Origin: Sporosarcina globispora
GTDB lineage: Bacteria; Bacillota; Bacilli; Bacillales; Cytobacillaceae
NCBI RefSeq assembly: GCF_001274725.1
Contig: NZ_LGUF01000007.1
Span: 2,674,504 to 2,738,503, forward strand
DNA: 64,000 bases
Direction of reading: 5' to 3'
A model generated the notes under the pieces. It did not search any database. It worked only from the letters and a program-made list of their open reading frames with translations, and was not told the origin of the DNA. Of the stretch, positions 16,221-25,016 are shown one piece after another. Each line of letters starts with the position of its first letter. Position 1 is the first letter of the stretch. A program made the position numbers and the translations under genes.

Positions 16221-16257
16221 ATCCATGATAGATAAATACGCTGTCATGGATTTTTCT
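16221..16257 (+). terminator. Intrinsic terminator
   Basis: ATCCATGA pairs with TCATGGAT across about 15 bases, followed by TTTTC. The large loop makes it moderate. Confidence 0.6.
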
Positions 16258-16282
16258 ATTGAATGAAGGGAGTGGATGGAAA

Positions 16283-17011
16283 GTGCTGATAGGGTATATC
16301 AAGGAGATTGTCCGCTATCCGGTAAAAAGTTTTCACGGGGAAAGTGTAAAAAAAACAAACGTAATGAATTATGGAGTGTATGGAGACCGCAGCCATGCCT
16401 ACCTGGATGAGTCCAGGCCAGGGAAATATTTGACGATTACTCAGTATCCGGGAATGGTCCGGTATAAAGCTGGGTTTATGGGCGAGGAAAATGATAGGAT
16501 GTTTCCTCCAGTAAGAATTACAACTCCTGACGGCAGACATGTCCCTTGGGATGATAAAGAATTGTTAAGTGATATTGAAAATCATTCTTCCAGAAAAATC
16601 ACTCCAGTGCAATACAGTCCTGCACATGTTCCTGAAGGGGCAATTGAAGAAGAAAATATTCTAGTAGTGACAGACGCGTCCTTGCAAAGAATGAAAAAGT
16701 TGTGGGGCAAAGAGGAGCTGGACTTTCAGCGGTTTCGTCCAAATTTAGTCATTTCCCTAATAAAAGATGAACCTTTTATTGAAGAGCATTGGTTTGGGAA
16801 GACAATGAAGATTGGAAACGGAGTTGAAATCAAAGTAATGCGGCATTGCGAACGGTGTATGATTATCACAGTGGATCCCGAAAGCGGGGAAAGGGATCCA
16901 AGCTTGCATAAAAAAGTTATAAGCGAGAGGGATAATCACTTTGGTGTGTATGCATCTGTCCTGAGTACAGGTGAAATCTCAGTGGGGAATGAAGTTTACC
17001 TTTTCGATTAA
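16283..17011 (+). CDS. MOSC-domain protein
   Basis: A 242-aa protein: N-terminal beta-barrel ([17 protein letters not shown], about 1-100), then a MOSC domain with the conserved [20 protein letters not shown] segment. MOSC proteins handle molybdenum-cofactor sulfur or reduce N-hydroxylated compounds. The start is GTG 16283, because GGGAGTGG lies just upstream and family members begin MLIGYI-KEI. It is a single gene. Confidence 0.85.
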   Translation: MLIGYIKEIVRYPVKSFHGESVKKTNVMNYGVYGDRSHAYLDESRPGKYLTITQYPGMVRYKAGFMGEENDRMFPPVRITTPDGRHVPWDDKELLSDIENHSSRKITPVQYSPAHVPEGAIEEENILVVTDASLQRMKKLWGKEELDFQRFRPNLVISLIKDEPFIEEHWFGKTMKIGNGVEIKVMRHCERCMIITVDPESGERDPSLHKKVISERDNHFGVYASVLSTGEISVGNEVYLFD

Positions 17012-17055
17012 ATACATGTAAACTGGAAGCAACACATGTTTCTGGGAGTGAAAAT

Positions 17056-17382
17056 ATGTTTCAGGCTATTATTTTATTTATACTGGCTGGTTTAGCCGAA
17101 ATTGGCGGAGGCTATTTAATTTGGCAATGGATACGCGAAGGAAAGCCTTATTCTTGGGGAATCGGCGGCGGGTTCATCCTTGCATTATACGGCGTTATTG
17201 CAGCATTCCAGACCTTTCCATCTTTTGGAAGAGTGTATGCTGCTTATGGAGGTGTTTTTATCATACTATCTATTTTATGGGGATGGGGCATAGATAAAAA
17301 AACGCCGGACTTTTATGATTGGCTTGGTGCAGGCATTTGCCTTATAGGGGCATCTGTGATCTTGTTTGCACCTCGTCAATAG
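17056..17382 (+). CDS. YnfA-family (UPF0060) small membrane protein
   Basis: A 108-aa protein with four helices, [20 protein letters not shown] and [10 protein letters not shown] being the family signatures. Related to small multidrug-resistance transporters; function unknown. Confidence 0.92.
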   Translation: MFQAIILFILAGLAEIGGGYLIWQWIREGKPYSWGIGGGFILALYGVIAAFQTFPSFGRVYAAYGGVFIILSILWGWGIDKKTPDFYDWLGAGICLIGASVILFAPRQ

Positions 17383-17465
17383 TCAACAAAAGGAGAATTG
17401 CATATTGGCATGGAATAAAAGATTGTGGGACATTTTTTATCATAAATAATATAAGGAGAAAATGC

Positions 17466-18206
17466 ATGATCACTTATTACGGTGAACTCTGCACAAAAAT
17501 GTACGAAAGTGATAAATCAATGGCTGAGGGTGCAGAATTGAATTATTACCTGTCATTTGTAAAAGACCGAAAAATGAAAGTATTGGAGCCGATGTGCGGA
17601 AATGGCAGAATGCTCATTCCTTTCATGCAGCATGGCATCGAGATTGATGGTTTTGATATTTCAGAAGACATGCTGAAGGTCTGTAAGGAAAAAGCAGAGA
17701 AATTAAACTTTAACCCAAATGTATTTCAGGAAAAGATAGAAGAGTTTAAAAGTGCTAAACAATACGATTTAATTATCATCCCTTATGGTTCTTTTTCTCT
17801 TTTGCCTGACTCCCTAGTAAACAAAAGTCTTCAAAATCTAAAAAATGCTCTACATGAAGGAGGAAAACTGCTCCTTACGATTGTAGAAAAAGATAGTAAA
17901 ATAGAAGAAGTTTCAGAATGGACTGAAACGAACAGGAAGAAAATTGATGGACAGACAATTATAGAGTATAGAAAAATAGCTTATGATGATGAAACGAAAA
18001 TCCTGCATGTCCAGCTGAAGTATGATGCCGTTGCATATGAGTCTATTAAAAAAACAGAATTAATGAATTTTCCTATACGTCTATATGATCCAGATGAATT
18101 CGATAATGTGCTCAACGAAATTGGGTATACGCAAATTGCTGTTCATGAAGTTAATTATGGGTACGGAGATGGAGAATCATTTTCTGTTTATGAATGTACG
18201 AAATAA
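17466..18206 (+). CDS. Class I SAM-dependent methyltransferase
   Basis: A 246-aa protein. Motif I is VLEPMCGNGRMLIPF (about 38-52), the acidic end of strand 2 is IDGFDISEDML, and motif post-I/II is YDLIIIPYGSFSLL. A C-terminal beta domain follows. ATG 17466 follows AAGGAGAAAATGC; the frame stays open upstream into the previous gene, but without a ribosome site. The substrate is unknown. Confidence 0.88.
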   Translation: MITYYGELCTKMYESDKSMAEGAELNYYLSFVKDRKMKVLEPMCGNGRMLIPFMQHGIEIDGFDISEDMLKVCKEKAEKLNFNPNVFQEKIEEFKSAKQYDLIIIPYGSFSLLPDSLVNKSLQNLKNALHEGGKLLLTIVEKDSKIEEVSEWTETNRKKIDGQTIIEYRKIAYDDETKILHVQLKYDAVAYESIKKTELMNFPIRLYDPDEFDNVLNEIGYTQIAVHEVNYGYGDGESFSVYECTK

Positions 18207-18370
18207 CGCAGCTGTCTTTCATGATGGTGAATATGATCAGCTTCGAAATATTTATTTGAACTTGAACAGTTAATGCCTTTTAGAAAATAAATGGGGAGAA
18301 GTATTCAGTAATTATCATATTTATAACATGATAGATATTAATAATAGAGAGCGATGATGAAAGGAGAAAG

Positions 18371-18883
18371 ATGGTGGCCACTCCTATTATAGCAACGGAC
18401 AGATTGATTTTAAGAAAAATGAAAAGAAGCGATTTGAATCATCTAATGGAAATATTTACAGACCCGGTAGCGATGAGATATTATCGCTCAACGAAAACAA
18501 TAGAGCAGGCCGAAGATTGGATCAGCTGGACGTTACATAATTATCGAACGTGTGGTGCTGGTCTCTGGATTGCCGAAGAGAAAACATCAGGCAGGTTTCT
18601 GGGGCAGTGCGGGATTACCCCGCAGGATACAGGCGGTGTTGCAGAAATGGAGATTGGCTACTTATTTGCCAGGCGTGAATGGGGAAAAGGCTATGCGACT
18701 GAAGCGGCAATAGCCTGTAAAGAATATGGGTTTAATAGCTTGAAATATAAAAAGCTGGTTTCCATCATAAATGAGAGAAATCTTGCTTCTATCCGTGTTG
18801 CAGAGAAGGTTGGCATGAGAAAAGAAAACACATTCCTAAGAGCGGGAAATAAGATGTATGTATATTCCATTTCAGATGTTTAG
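18371..18883 (+). CDS. GNAT acetyltransferase, RimJ/RimL type
   Basis: A 170-aa protein with the ribosomal-protein acetyltransferase-like pattern: ATDRLILRKMKRSDL at the N-terminus, MEIGYLFARREWGKGYATEA (acetyl-CoA binding), and SIRVAEKVGMRKE near the end. A good AAAGGAG site is present. The stop lies 4 bases from the convergent next gene. Confidence 0.88.
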   Translation: MVATPIIATDRLILRKMKRSDLNHLMEIFTDPVAMRYYRSTKTIEQAEDWISWTLHNYRTCGAGLWIAEEKTSGRFLGQCGITPQDTGGVAEMEIGYLFARREWGKGYATEAAIACKEYGFNSLKYKKLVSIINERNLASIRVAEKVGMRKENTFLRAGNKMYVYSISDV

Positions 18884-18887
18884 AATT

Positions 18888-19376
18888 CTAGAAAATGTTT
18901 TTATAATGATCATTAAACACCTTAAAAAGTCTTTCATCACCGCCGCGGTCGGGATGGAGGGCTTTTAACAGTTTCTTGAATTCTTTTCGGATCAATTGCA
19001 TATCCCCATCGGGATTTAGACCCAGAAGCTTTGCAGGCTGAATTTCTTCTTCGGCGATCATTTTTTGTACATGAATCATTTTCTTCAAGGATTTAACTTT
19101 GGATTCTTCTATTTGAACACGAGTATTCAGGATCTCAATTTGTCCTTTAAGATCTTTAACTTGAAAGAGGAGGTCTTCGAGTTTTTGGTAATGAAGCTCT
19201 TCGTGTTTTTGGATGATGAAATCGGTGAGGTCCTTCGTCTTTATTGTGTAGCTGATTTGCCTCCTTGGGCTTCGTTCCGCCTTTATTATTCCTTCTTTTA
19301 TCCAGCGCTCAACGTCTGCGTCATTCGCCTTTATTCCAGCTTTATGTAATTGTGCCACAGCATCAGTAATGTTCAT
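18888..19376 (-). CDS. HTH-like / coiled-coil / C-terminal J-domain protein
   Basis: A 162-aa protein. Residues 1-60 look like a small DNA-binding or MerR-like helix-turn-helix (MNITDAVAQLHKAGIKANDA), 60-110 are a coiled coil, and the C-terminus (about 115-162) is a J-domain segment with the HPD signature KALHPDRGGDERLFKVFNDH. J-domains stimulate DnaK. In classical DnaJ the domain is N-terminal, so the order here is reversed. Function unknown; recruiting DnaK to a DNA- or protein-bound partner is a guess. Confidence 0.75.
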   Translation of the reverse strand: MNITDAVAQLHKAGIKANDADVERWIKEGIIKAERSPRRQISYTIKTKDLTDFIIQKHEELHYQKLEDLLFQVKDLKGQIEILNTRVQIEESKVKSLKKMIHVQKMIAEEEIQPAKLLGLNPDGDMQLIRKEFKKLLKALHPDRGGDERLFKVFNDHYKNIF

Positions 19377-19571
19377 CCTTCATGCTCACTCTCTATTAAA
19401 TCTCATTTAGCAGTCAAAAACATCATATCACTGTACACTTTCAGAAAAAGAACAAACAGATGACATAGTATTAAAGTTTATTTACGCTGGTAACACAATT
19501 GTTTCGATTACACGGAATTATTAGAAAAATAGGCATAATCTTGATATAGTGTAAAAAATAGGAATGTAAGG

Positions 19572-19712
19572 ATGGGGATCATGGTGTGGAAATGTTCAAA
19601 CTTGCAGTATGGGGTCGCGTTCTTTCCTTTTATTCTGCTGTGGACAAACTTTTTTGATTCGAGCGGCACCTCTGCCATGTTCAAGTATGACGTTTTAAAT
19701 GATAAGAAATAG
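19572..19712 (+). CDS. Small membrane protein, 43-46 aa
   Basis: The frame MGIMVWKCSNLQYGVAFFPF then ILLWTNFFDSSG... contains one hydrophobic stretch. Starts at 19572 or 19581 share the AAGG/GGATGGGG purine stretch, so the exact start is uncertain. An A/T-rich hairpin with a T-run follows. No recognised family. Confidence 0.4.
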   Translation: MGIMVWKCSNLQYGVAFFPFILLWTNFFDSSGTSAMFKYDVLNDKK

Positions 19713-19723
19713 GCTGCAGTGAC

Positions 19724-19755
19724 AAAAGGCTTCCAAATGGCGGCTTTTTTGAATT
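19724..19755 (+). terminator. Probable terminator of the small membrane gene
   Basis: AAAAGGCTTCC and GGCGGCTTTTTT form an imperfect stem with a U-tail. Confidence 0.5.
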
Positions 19756-19769
19756 TTTTGATGCAGAAA

Positions 19770-19809
19770 TAAGCTAAACAATCACCTATGATTAAGATGA
19801 TTGTTTAGT
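19770..19809. repeat. Inverted repeat downstream of the DUF2164 gene
   Basis: CTAAACAATCA and TGATTGTTTAG are perfect 11-bp arms about 15 bases apart, possibly a weak terminator on the minus strand. Confidence 0.5.
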
Positions 19810-19816
19810 TGAAGAT

Positions 19817-20058
19817 TTATTTTATAGGACGCTCGAGAGTCAGGATTTCATCCTCCAAAGAAGCATATTGCTGCTCCACAACATGCTTTACATCTGAAAT
19901 CGCTGCATTATAGAAATGCGGGGCCAATGACTCCTTACAAAATCTAGCACCCTTTCTGCACCGAACTCCGATATCTCCTCATCTCTTTCTTCAGAGAAAA
20001 AAATCTGGATATCTTCAATTATCTTCTGCTGCTGTTCTTTTGTAAGTTTTAAAAACAT
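19817..20058 (-). pseudogene. DUF2164-family gene with a single-base frameshift
   Basis: From ATG 20058 (after GGAAAG) the frame reads MFLKLTKEQQQKIIEDIQIF...AERVLDFV. Near 19937 a base is missing, and the remaining family sequence KESLAPHFYNAAISDVKHVV...LERPIK continues in another frame to the stop at 19817. Together they make a normal ~80-aa DUF2164 protein. As it stands it would end early with unrelated residues. It could be a real mutation or a sequencing indel. Confidence 0.75.
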
Positions 20059-20174
20059 GATATGCTTTCCTTTCGGTTTAGGATATTTGTTACTATACAC
20101 TGATATTTCATAAATTGGGAGGCTGTTAATTTTATATGAATTATGTACAGCAGGAGAAAGGAAATCTCCTGCCG

Positions 20175-20351
20175 CTACTTATATGATGACTCATCTCCAT
20201 ATACATCAAATAAAAGGCTATAATAATCTTTTACATAAGTGTTCTTGTTTGTAACCCTTTTTTTCGGATAGAGAGAAATAGGAATAGATGACAATACTAG
20301 AACAGAACTGCATAATATAACCAGATATAAAATTCCCGACAGAATGAACAT
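20175..20351 (-). CDS. Small single-pass membrane protein, 58 aa
   Basis: ATG 20351 is preceded by the near-perfect ribosome site AAAGGAGG with 7-base spacing. The product begins MFILSGILYLVILCSSVLVL (one transmembrane helix), followed by SSIPISLYPKKRV and a polar tail ending DVYGDESSYK. The strong ribosome site and clear membrane-tail layout support a real gene. No family recognised. Confidence 0.65.
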   Translation of the reverse strand: MFILSGILYLVILCSSVLVLSSIPISLYPKKRVTNKNTYVKDYYSLLFDVYGDESSYK

Positions 20352-20438
20352 TTAGGATACCTCCTTTAGCAGTTAAAAGAAGCTTAATTTATGAAACGCA
20401 TTTCAGAGCAAGAAAAAAGTGAAAAAATAGGTGGTTTT

Positions 20439-21401
20439 ATGGCAAATATCAAAGATATCGCTAAAAAGGCAGGCGTTTCAGTTACAACCGTTTCCAGGGT
20501 TCTGAATAATCATCCTTATGTGAGTGAGGGTAAAAGGAAAGCAGTCTTGCTGGCGATTGAGGAAAGCAATTATCAGCGGAATATCAATGCTGTTCATTTA
20601 AGTAAAGGGGAAACACTCCTTATTGGAGTAGTGGTTCCTTTTACGAATCACCCTTATTTCGGTTTGCTGGTTGAAGGGATTGCAAATGAAGCAATGAAAA
20701 ACAACTACAAATTGGTTCTTTTTCAGACGAATTATGAGGCTGACAGGGAGATCGAGGCTTTAAAAATGCTGCAGTATAAGCAAATCGACTCTTTAATCAT
20801 TTGTTCAAGAATCTGCGGATGGGAGATCATCAATCAGTTTACCGAATATGGTCCCATTGTACTTTGTGAAGATGCAAGGAACCATAATGTATCCTCAACC
20901 TTCATAGACCATTACATAAGTTTCACCAATGCTTTAGAGTATTTACATAATAAAGGGCATTATAAAGTCGGGTATTGCATAGGAAGAAAATCGGGTTCCA
21001 GCAGCAGGCAGCGAGGGAAGGCTTACGCAGATTTTTTAAGCCGAATTAACGAACGGTATAATGAAGAATATATCTTCTATGAATGTCTGAATTTTGAACA
21101 CGGTGAGGATGTGGTCCGGCGGTTATCCAGCATGGATAATCCCCCAACCGCATTGCTGGTGACAAATGATATTGCTGCTGCAGGAATCGTAACTTCCTGC
21201 AGGGAGATAGGCATCCGTATTCCGGATGACTTAGCAATTATGGGGTTTGATAACCAGCCGATTTCAAAAATTATGCATATCACAACACTAGAAATCCCAC
21301 TCGTTCAAATGGGGAGGAACCTGCTTCTTCAAGCGTTAGATGGTGAAAAGCATACTCATGAGGAAATATCGGTGAAGCTGATCGAAAGGCAAACTGTATA
21401 G
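20439..21401 (+). CDS. LacI-family transcriptional regulator
   Basis: A 320-aa protein: N-terminal HTH MANIKDIAKKAGVSVTTVSR VLNN (about 1-25), hinge, then a periplasmic-binding-like effector domain (about 60-320; GVVVPFTNHPYF, LLVTNDIAAAGI, IMGFDNQPIS). ATG 20439 is used, since the upstream 16 residues do not fit the family. No sugar uptake or catabolic genes lie next to it, so its targets are elsewhere or lost. Confidence 0.9.
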   Translation: MANIKDIAKKAGVSVTTVSRVLNNHPYVSEGKRKAVLLAIEESNYQRNINAVHLSKGETLLIGVVVPFTNHPYFGLLVEGIANEAMKNNYKLVLFQTNYEADREIEALKMLQYKQIDSLIICSRICGWEIINQFTEYGPIVLCEDARNHNVSSTFIDHYISFTNALEYLHNKGHYKVGYCIGRKSGSSSRQRGKAYADFLSRINERYNEEYIFYECLNFEHGEDVVRRLSSMDNPPTALLVTNDIAAAGIVTSCREIGIRIPDDLAIMGFDNQPISKIMHITTLEIPLVQMGRNLLLQALDGEKHTHEEISVKLIERQTV

Positions 21402-21601
21402 CAGAGAGGTGGCTGAAATGGCAGGCCTATGGATAACCAGGTGGTGAAATCGAAGGAACAGCTTTCGGCAGCAGAGTAAATAGACAAGTGTCAGGCAGGC
21501 AAATCAGGCCGCATATTTCTGTTTTCATGAAACTTTTTGCTGCTATTAATCGTATTTACTTACTATAAGAGGTATCTTGCAGCAGAAAGGGTGATTTAAC
21601 T

Positions 21602-21795
21602 ATGAAAGCGGAAGAATGTCCAAAGTGCGGATCAAGGGAACTGGGAAAGGGAAGCATTCGTGTTATGGTGTAATGTTCCCTGTCAATAAGATGAGTCTCG
21701 GATCGGATATAGAGTATCTTATTTGCACCAAATGCGGATTTATCATTGAGGGGTATGTGAAGAAGCCGGAAAAATTTAAAAGTACATTGTTTTAA
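21602..21795 (+). pseudogene. Zinc-ribbon protein (TFIIIB-like annotation) with a frameshift
   Basis: ATG 21602 reads MKAEECPKCGSRELGKGS then runs to an early stop. Shifting frame at about 21653 restores KHSCYGVMFPVNKMSLGSDI, EYLICTKCGFIIEGYVKKPE and KFKSTLF, ending at 21795. The joined product has two CxxC knuckles and matches the ~64-aa zinc-ribbon proteins of Bacillus often labelled transcription initiation factor TFIIIB. One base is missing in GGGAAGC. Confidence 0.75.
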
Positions 21796-21943
21796 AATGT
21801 CTTTAAAACAGCTGAATTAATTCATATTAGTGTTAGATGAAAATGGTTGCCAGCAAAAGTAAAATTCAATGATGTATAATAACTTCTCCAGGGATTCAAT
21901 TCTCAATTTAACTGAAAAGCTATAGGAGCACCAAGATAAGATC

Positions 21944-22144
21944 ATGAAAAAATATAAGTTAAAGAATCATTTTAATGGAATTAAAAAGGGAACACACTTC
22001 TACTTGATTGCTGAATCTGAATTTATTGGAATTAAAGAATATGTTTTACGGACTATAGACTTATCGGTCAGGATATCTATTAATGAAAGCGAACTAAATA
22101 AGAATTTTACTTTAATAAATAGTTATTTTTACAAAGAGGAGTAA
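21944..22144 (+). CDS. Small hypothetical protein, 66 aa
   Basis: The product MKKYKLKNHFNGIKKGTHFY... looks like a small beta-rich soluble protein. AGGAG lies 15 bases upstream, which is farther than usual, so expression is uncertain. No family recognised. Confidence 0.5.
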   Translation: MKKYKLKNHFNGIKKGTHFYLIAESEFIGIKEYVLRTIDLSVRISINESELNKNFTLINSYFYKEE

Positions 22145-22398
22145 TCCCTCCCCGCATAAACTCATTTTTTGTGTCTGAAAAATAATAAAAAGCCCCACAA
22201 TGGTCTTACCCCTGTCAAGTCTTATCCACTTGTCCAATAACAGCAGCGGCAGTTCCACCTGAAAACAGCAGTGCAGTTTTTATATCCATTGGGTTCAAGA
22301 GGGAGGAGCATTTCTCGACTGCAATGACTAATGCATTTACATTTTATTTGCATATTTAAACGTTTTTTGCAATATTAAATTAATTCGAATAAATTTAT
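22145..22398. other. Intergenic stretch with a minus-strand coding remnant
   Basis: On the minus strand, about 22340 down to 22215, the frame reads ALVIAVEKCSSLLNPMDIKT then ALLFSGGTAAAVIGQVDKT and stop. It resembles the end of a membrane protein but has no start or ribosome site. I do not recognise the parent. The rest of the stretch is A/T-rich without visible signals. Confidence 0.3.
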
Positions 22399-22435
22399 AT
22401 AAAAAAGATTGCTCAGAGTTTTTCTGAGCAATCTT
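22399..22435 (-). terminator. Terminator of the VWA lipoprotein gene
   Basis: On the minus strand AAGATTGCTCAGA pairs with TCTGAGCAATCTT across AAAAC, followed by TTTTTT. Confidence 0.9.
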
Positions 22436-22466
22436 AATTTCTATTGTTCACTTATGAAATAGATTT

Positions 22467-23882
22467 TCACCAAATATCACCGCGCTCTTTCTTCAGAGCT
22501 TTCATTTTTTCAACCCACTCATCAACTCTCTGTTTGATTTCATCACTTTTAGCTTCAGCTGTATTTCGGTTTTTTTCATAGAGTTTTAAATAGAGGTTTT
22601 TCATTTGCTCGCTGCGTTCATAGCTCCAATCACTGAGTTCTGACCGCTGCTCATCAGTGATCCAGCCATTATCTCCCATGACTGTAACAGCATCAAGGAT
22701 TCGATGTGCCTCACGCCTGCCAACCGTAAATAATTGGCGAGGATAGACTTCTCCTATTTCATATTCATCAATCATTTCCCAAGGGCTGGGTGACAATGTA
22801 AAGGCCCAGGCCAGGTCACCGGCAGAAGGGAGCCACTCGTATTGAATTGTGTTTTTCAATTCATCCGGGCTATCTGCTTTTAAATATTCCCCGTTGCCTG
22901 CTTGGGCTACTGCTTTTAATTGATTCTCAGCCCTTCCATCTACATCAAACCCAATAATATTCACAGTATTGCTGCTATTGTTTTTCACAAGATTTTTACT
23001 GGCCTGGACAGGATCGCCATCACATGTTTCGGCACCGTCGCTGACTATGTAGATCGTTGTGGCGCCATCATAACCGCTGCTCATGTCTGCAGCTTTTTGA
23101 ATGGCACCGGCAAGAGGTGTCCAGCCTTTGCTTTCAAAAGAATCAACAGATTCATGAAATTCCTTCTTGGAATATTTCCCCATTGGGTAGACTTCCTCTA
23201 CTCCAGAGCAGGAAATTTCTTTATCTGCGTCTGCTTCAGAGCCTTTATGGCCATATACAACGAGGGAAACATCGCTGCTTTGGCCAATCGTTTGGGCGAA
23301 ACTCTTAACTGCACTTTTAGCAATATCCATTTTTACATTGCCGCCTGCCTGCAGCAGCATGCTTGAGCTGGCATCAAGAAGAATTATCGCCTGTTCTGAT
23401 GCCTTTTTTTCTTTCCCAGGCTCTGATTTAGTGGGATCCTGAAGGTAAGGCTCCTCGAAATCTGGTTTATAGGCATTGGATTTTTCGATGATTTCCTTAT
23501 AACTTGGACTTGCGAGAAGAGAAAGAAGCCCTTTTTTAATCGATTCGGCATCTTTGGCTTCTTTCGTCAGTTCTTCTAGTTTGGGGGTCATCTTACTTAT
23601 AAGTTCAGGATCCGTTTCAGGAGCAAATTCAATGATCTCAATGTCCTCCTCGTATGTGAATCCTTCCATAAGTGTTCCAGGGGGCAATTTCAGCAGGCTT
23701 TCTTCAGAGACCTCTAAATCAATATTCTTAGATTCTGCTAAAATGTTTTCCTGCTTTTTTTCCTTCTTTTTTTCTTGCTCTTGTCCCTTTTTAACAGAAT
23801 GAGCTGCAGTTTCCTCTTTGTCATTACTGCATGCAGAAAGAATCAATGCAGCAAACAGCAGCCATAACGAATAACGTTTCAC
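22467..23882 (-). CDS. VWA-domain lipoprotein
   Basis: A 471-aa surface protein. The signal peptide ends at Cys18 (LILSAC). A Lys/Glu-rich linker follows, then a von Willebrand A domain (about 160-370) with the metal (MIDAS) motif DASSSM and later TPLAGAI and SDGAETCDGDP. The C-terminal about 100 residues are helical. The start is GTG 23882 with GAGGAG 7 bases upstream. It is likely anchored outside the membrane and involved in protein interaction; no partner is encoded beside it. Confidence 0.85.
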   Translation of the reverse strand: MKRYSLWLLFAALILSACSNDKEETAAHSVKKGQEQEKKKEKKQENILAESKNIDLEVSEESLLKLPPGTLMEGFTYEEDIEIIEFAPETDPELISKMTPKLEELTKEAKDAESIKKGLLSLLASPSYKEIIEKSNAYKPDFEEPYLQDPTKSEPGKEKKASEQAIILLDASSSMLLQAGGNVKMDIAKSAVKSFAQTIGQSSDVSLVVYGHKGSEADADKEISCSGVEEVYPMGKYSKKEFHESVDSFESKGWTPLAGAIQKAADMSSGYDGATTIYIVSDGAETCDGDPVQASKNLVKNNSSNTVNIIGFDVDGRAENQLKAVAQAGNGEYLKADSPDELKNTIQYEWLPSAGDLAWAFTLSPSPWEMIDEYEIGEVYPRQLFTVGRREAHRILDAVTVMGDNGWITDEQRSELSDWSYERSEQMKNLYLKLYEKNRNTAEAKSDEIKQRVDEWVEKMKALKKERGDIW

Positions 23883-24030
23883 AGAAATTCTCCTCTTTGT
23901 TTTTGTTTTACTAATAATAATAGAGTTTAACATGGAAAAAGATTGGTTTGAAGTAATTTCCATATGATAGGATTTTTTTTTAGCAATTTGGTATAGTGGA
24001 AGGAAGATATAAAGCAGAGGGGGCGCTCCG

Positions 24031-24573
24031 TTGGAAACAGAATTTCCGATCCTTGAAACAGAAAGATTAATTTTAAGAGAAGCGACTGAAGAAGATGCAA
24101 AAGATATGTTTGTATACCTATCAGATCACCTGGTTGTAAAGCATATGGGAATCTCGGCCTGTGAATCTGTCGAAGAGGTGCTGGAAGAAATAGAATGGTA
24201 TAAAACTATTTTCAAAAATGGCATAGGAATGCGCTGGGGAATTACACTAAAGGATTCTGGGAGGATCATCGGGAGCTGCGGTTTTTTAAATAGGAATCCC
24301 AAACATTTCCGAAGTGAAGTTGGATACGAACTAAGCAGGGAGCATTGGGGAAAAGGAATAGCCAATGAAGCCCTTGAGAGAGTTTTAAAATTCGGCTTTG
24401 AACACCTTGAGCTTGAAAGGATCGAAGCCCTGATAGAGCCTCAAAATCTTTCATCACAAAAGCTGGTTGAAAGGCAGGGCTTTACGAGAGAAGGTTTGCT
24501 TAGACATTATGAATATACAAATGGGAAATTTGATGATTTGTATATGTACTCTATTTTAAAAGGGGATTTGTAG
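24031..24573 (+). CDS. GNAT acetyltransferase, RimJ/RimL type
   Basis: A 180-aa protein starting with TTG 24031 after AGAGGGGG. Motifs: ILETERLILREATEEDAKDM, SEVGYELSREHWGKGIANEA, and SQKLVERQGFTREGLLRHYE near the C-terminus, as in ribosomal-protein N-acetyltransferase relatives. It is the third stand-alone GNAT gene in the window. Confidence 0.88.
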   Translation: METEFPILETERLILREATEEDAKDMFVYLSDHLVVKHMGISACESVEEVLEEIEWYKTIFKNGIGMRWGITLKDSGRIIGSCGFLNRNPKHFRSEVGYELSREHWGKGIANEALERVLKFGFEHLELERIEALIEPQNLSSQKLVERQGFTREGLLRHYEYTNGKFDDLYMYSILKGDL

Positions 24574-24642
24574 AAGAACTGGAGTTTTAGTATACATATT
24601 GGGGTTTGAGTGAAAAACCAGATCCGCTAGGAGGATATTTAA

Positions 24643-24984
24643 ATGAACTATAATGGCCGTACCTTTGTTTCCGTGCAAAATACAGACAATGGAGAAGTAT
24701 CAAAAAAGACTTTTTTTCAGTATAGACAGGAGGGGACCATTATTTCTGCTGATTATAGTGGTGGAGAGATTATTCAAGGGACACTTATCGGAATAGTAAA
24801 TGAAGATGGAAGTTTAGAGTTTAGATATAACCATGTGAATAACAAAAATGAAATAAGGGGCGGAAAATGTCTCTCCAGACCTGAAATATTGCCTGACGGC
24901 CGTATCCGGCTTTATGAAAATTGGCAATGGCAGGATGATGAAGGGACTGCGGGTCATTCGATTATCGAGGAAGTAAAGGAATAA
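24643..24984 (+). CDS. Conserved beta-rich protein (often mislabelled N-acetylglutamate synthase)
   Basis: A 113-aa protein: [40 protein letters not shown] and [20 protein letters not shown]. This family is widespread in Firmicutes. The usual database name N-acetylglutamate synthase has no visible acetyltransferase motif behind it, so I leave the function open. A good AGGAGG site is present. Confidence 0.75.
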   Translation: MNYNGRTFVSVQNTDNGEVSKKTFFQYRQEGTIISADYSGGEIIQGTLIGIVNEDGSLEFRYNHVNNKNEIRGGKCLSRPEILPDGRIRLYENWQWQDDEGTAGHSIIEEVKE

Positions 24985-25016
24985 AGTGATCATGCGGCAG
25001 GGAAGCCAGGAGGGAG

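Noticed and set aside
22920-23366. Long plus-strand frame antisense to the VWA lipoprotein gene
   Set aside because: It lacks a ribosome site and recognisable motifs, and the opposite strand has a clear VWA gene with a lipoprotein signal.
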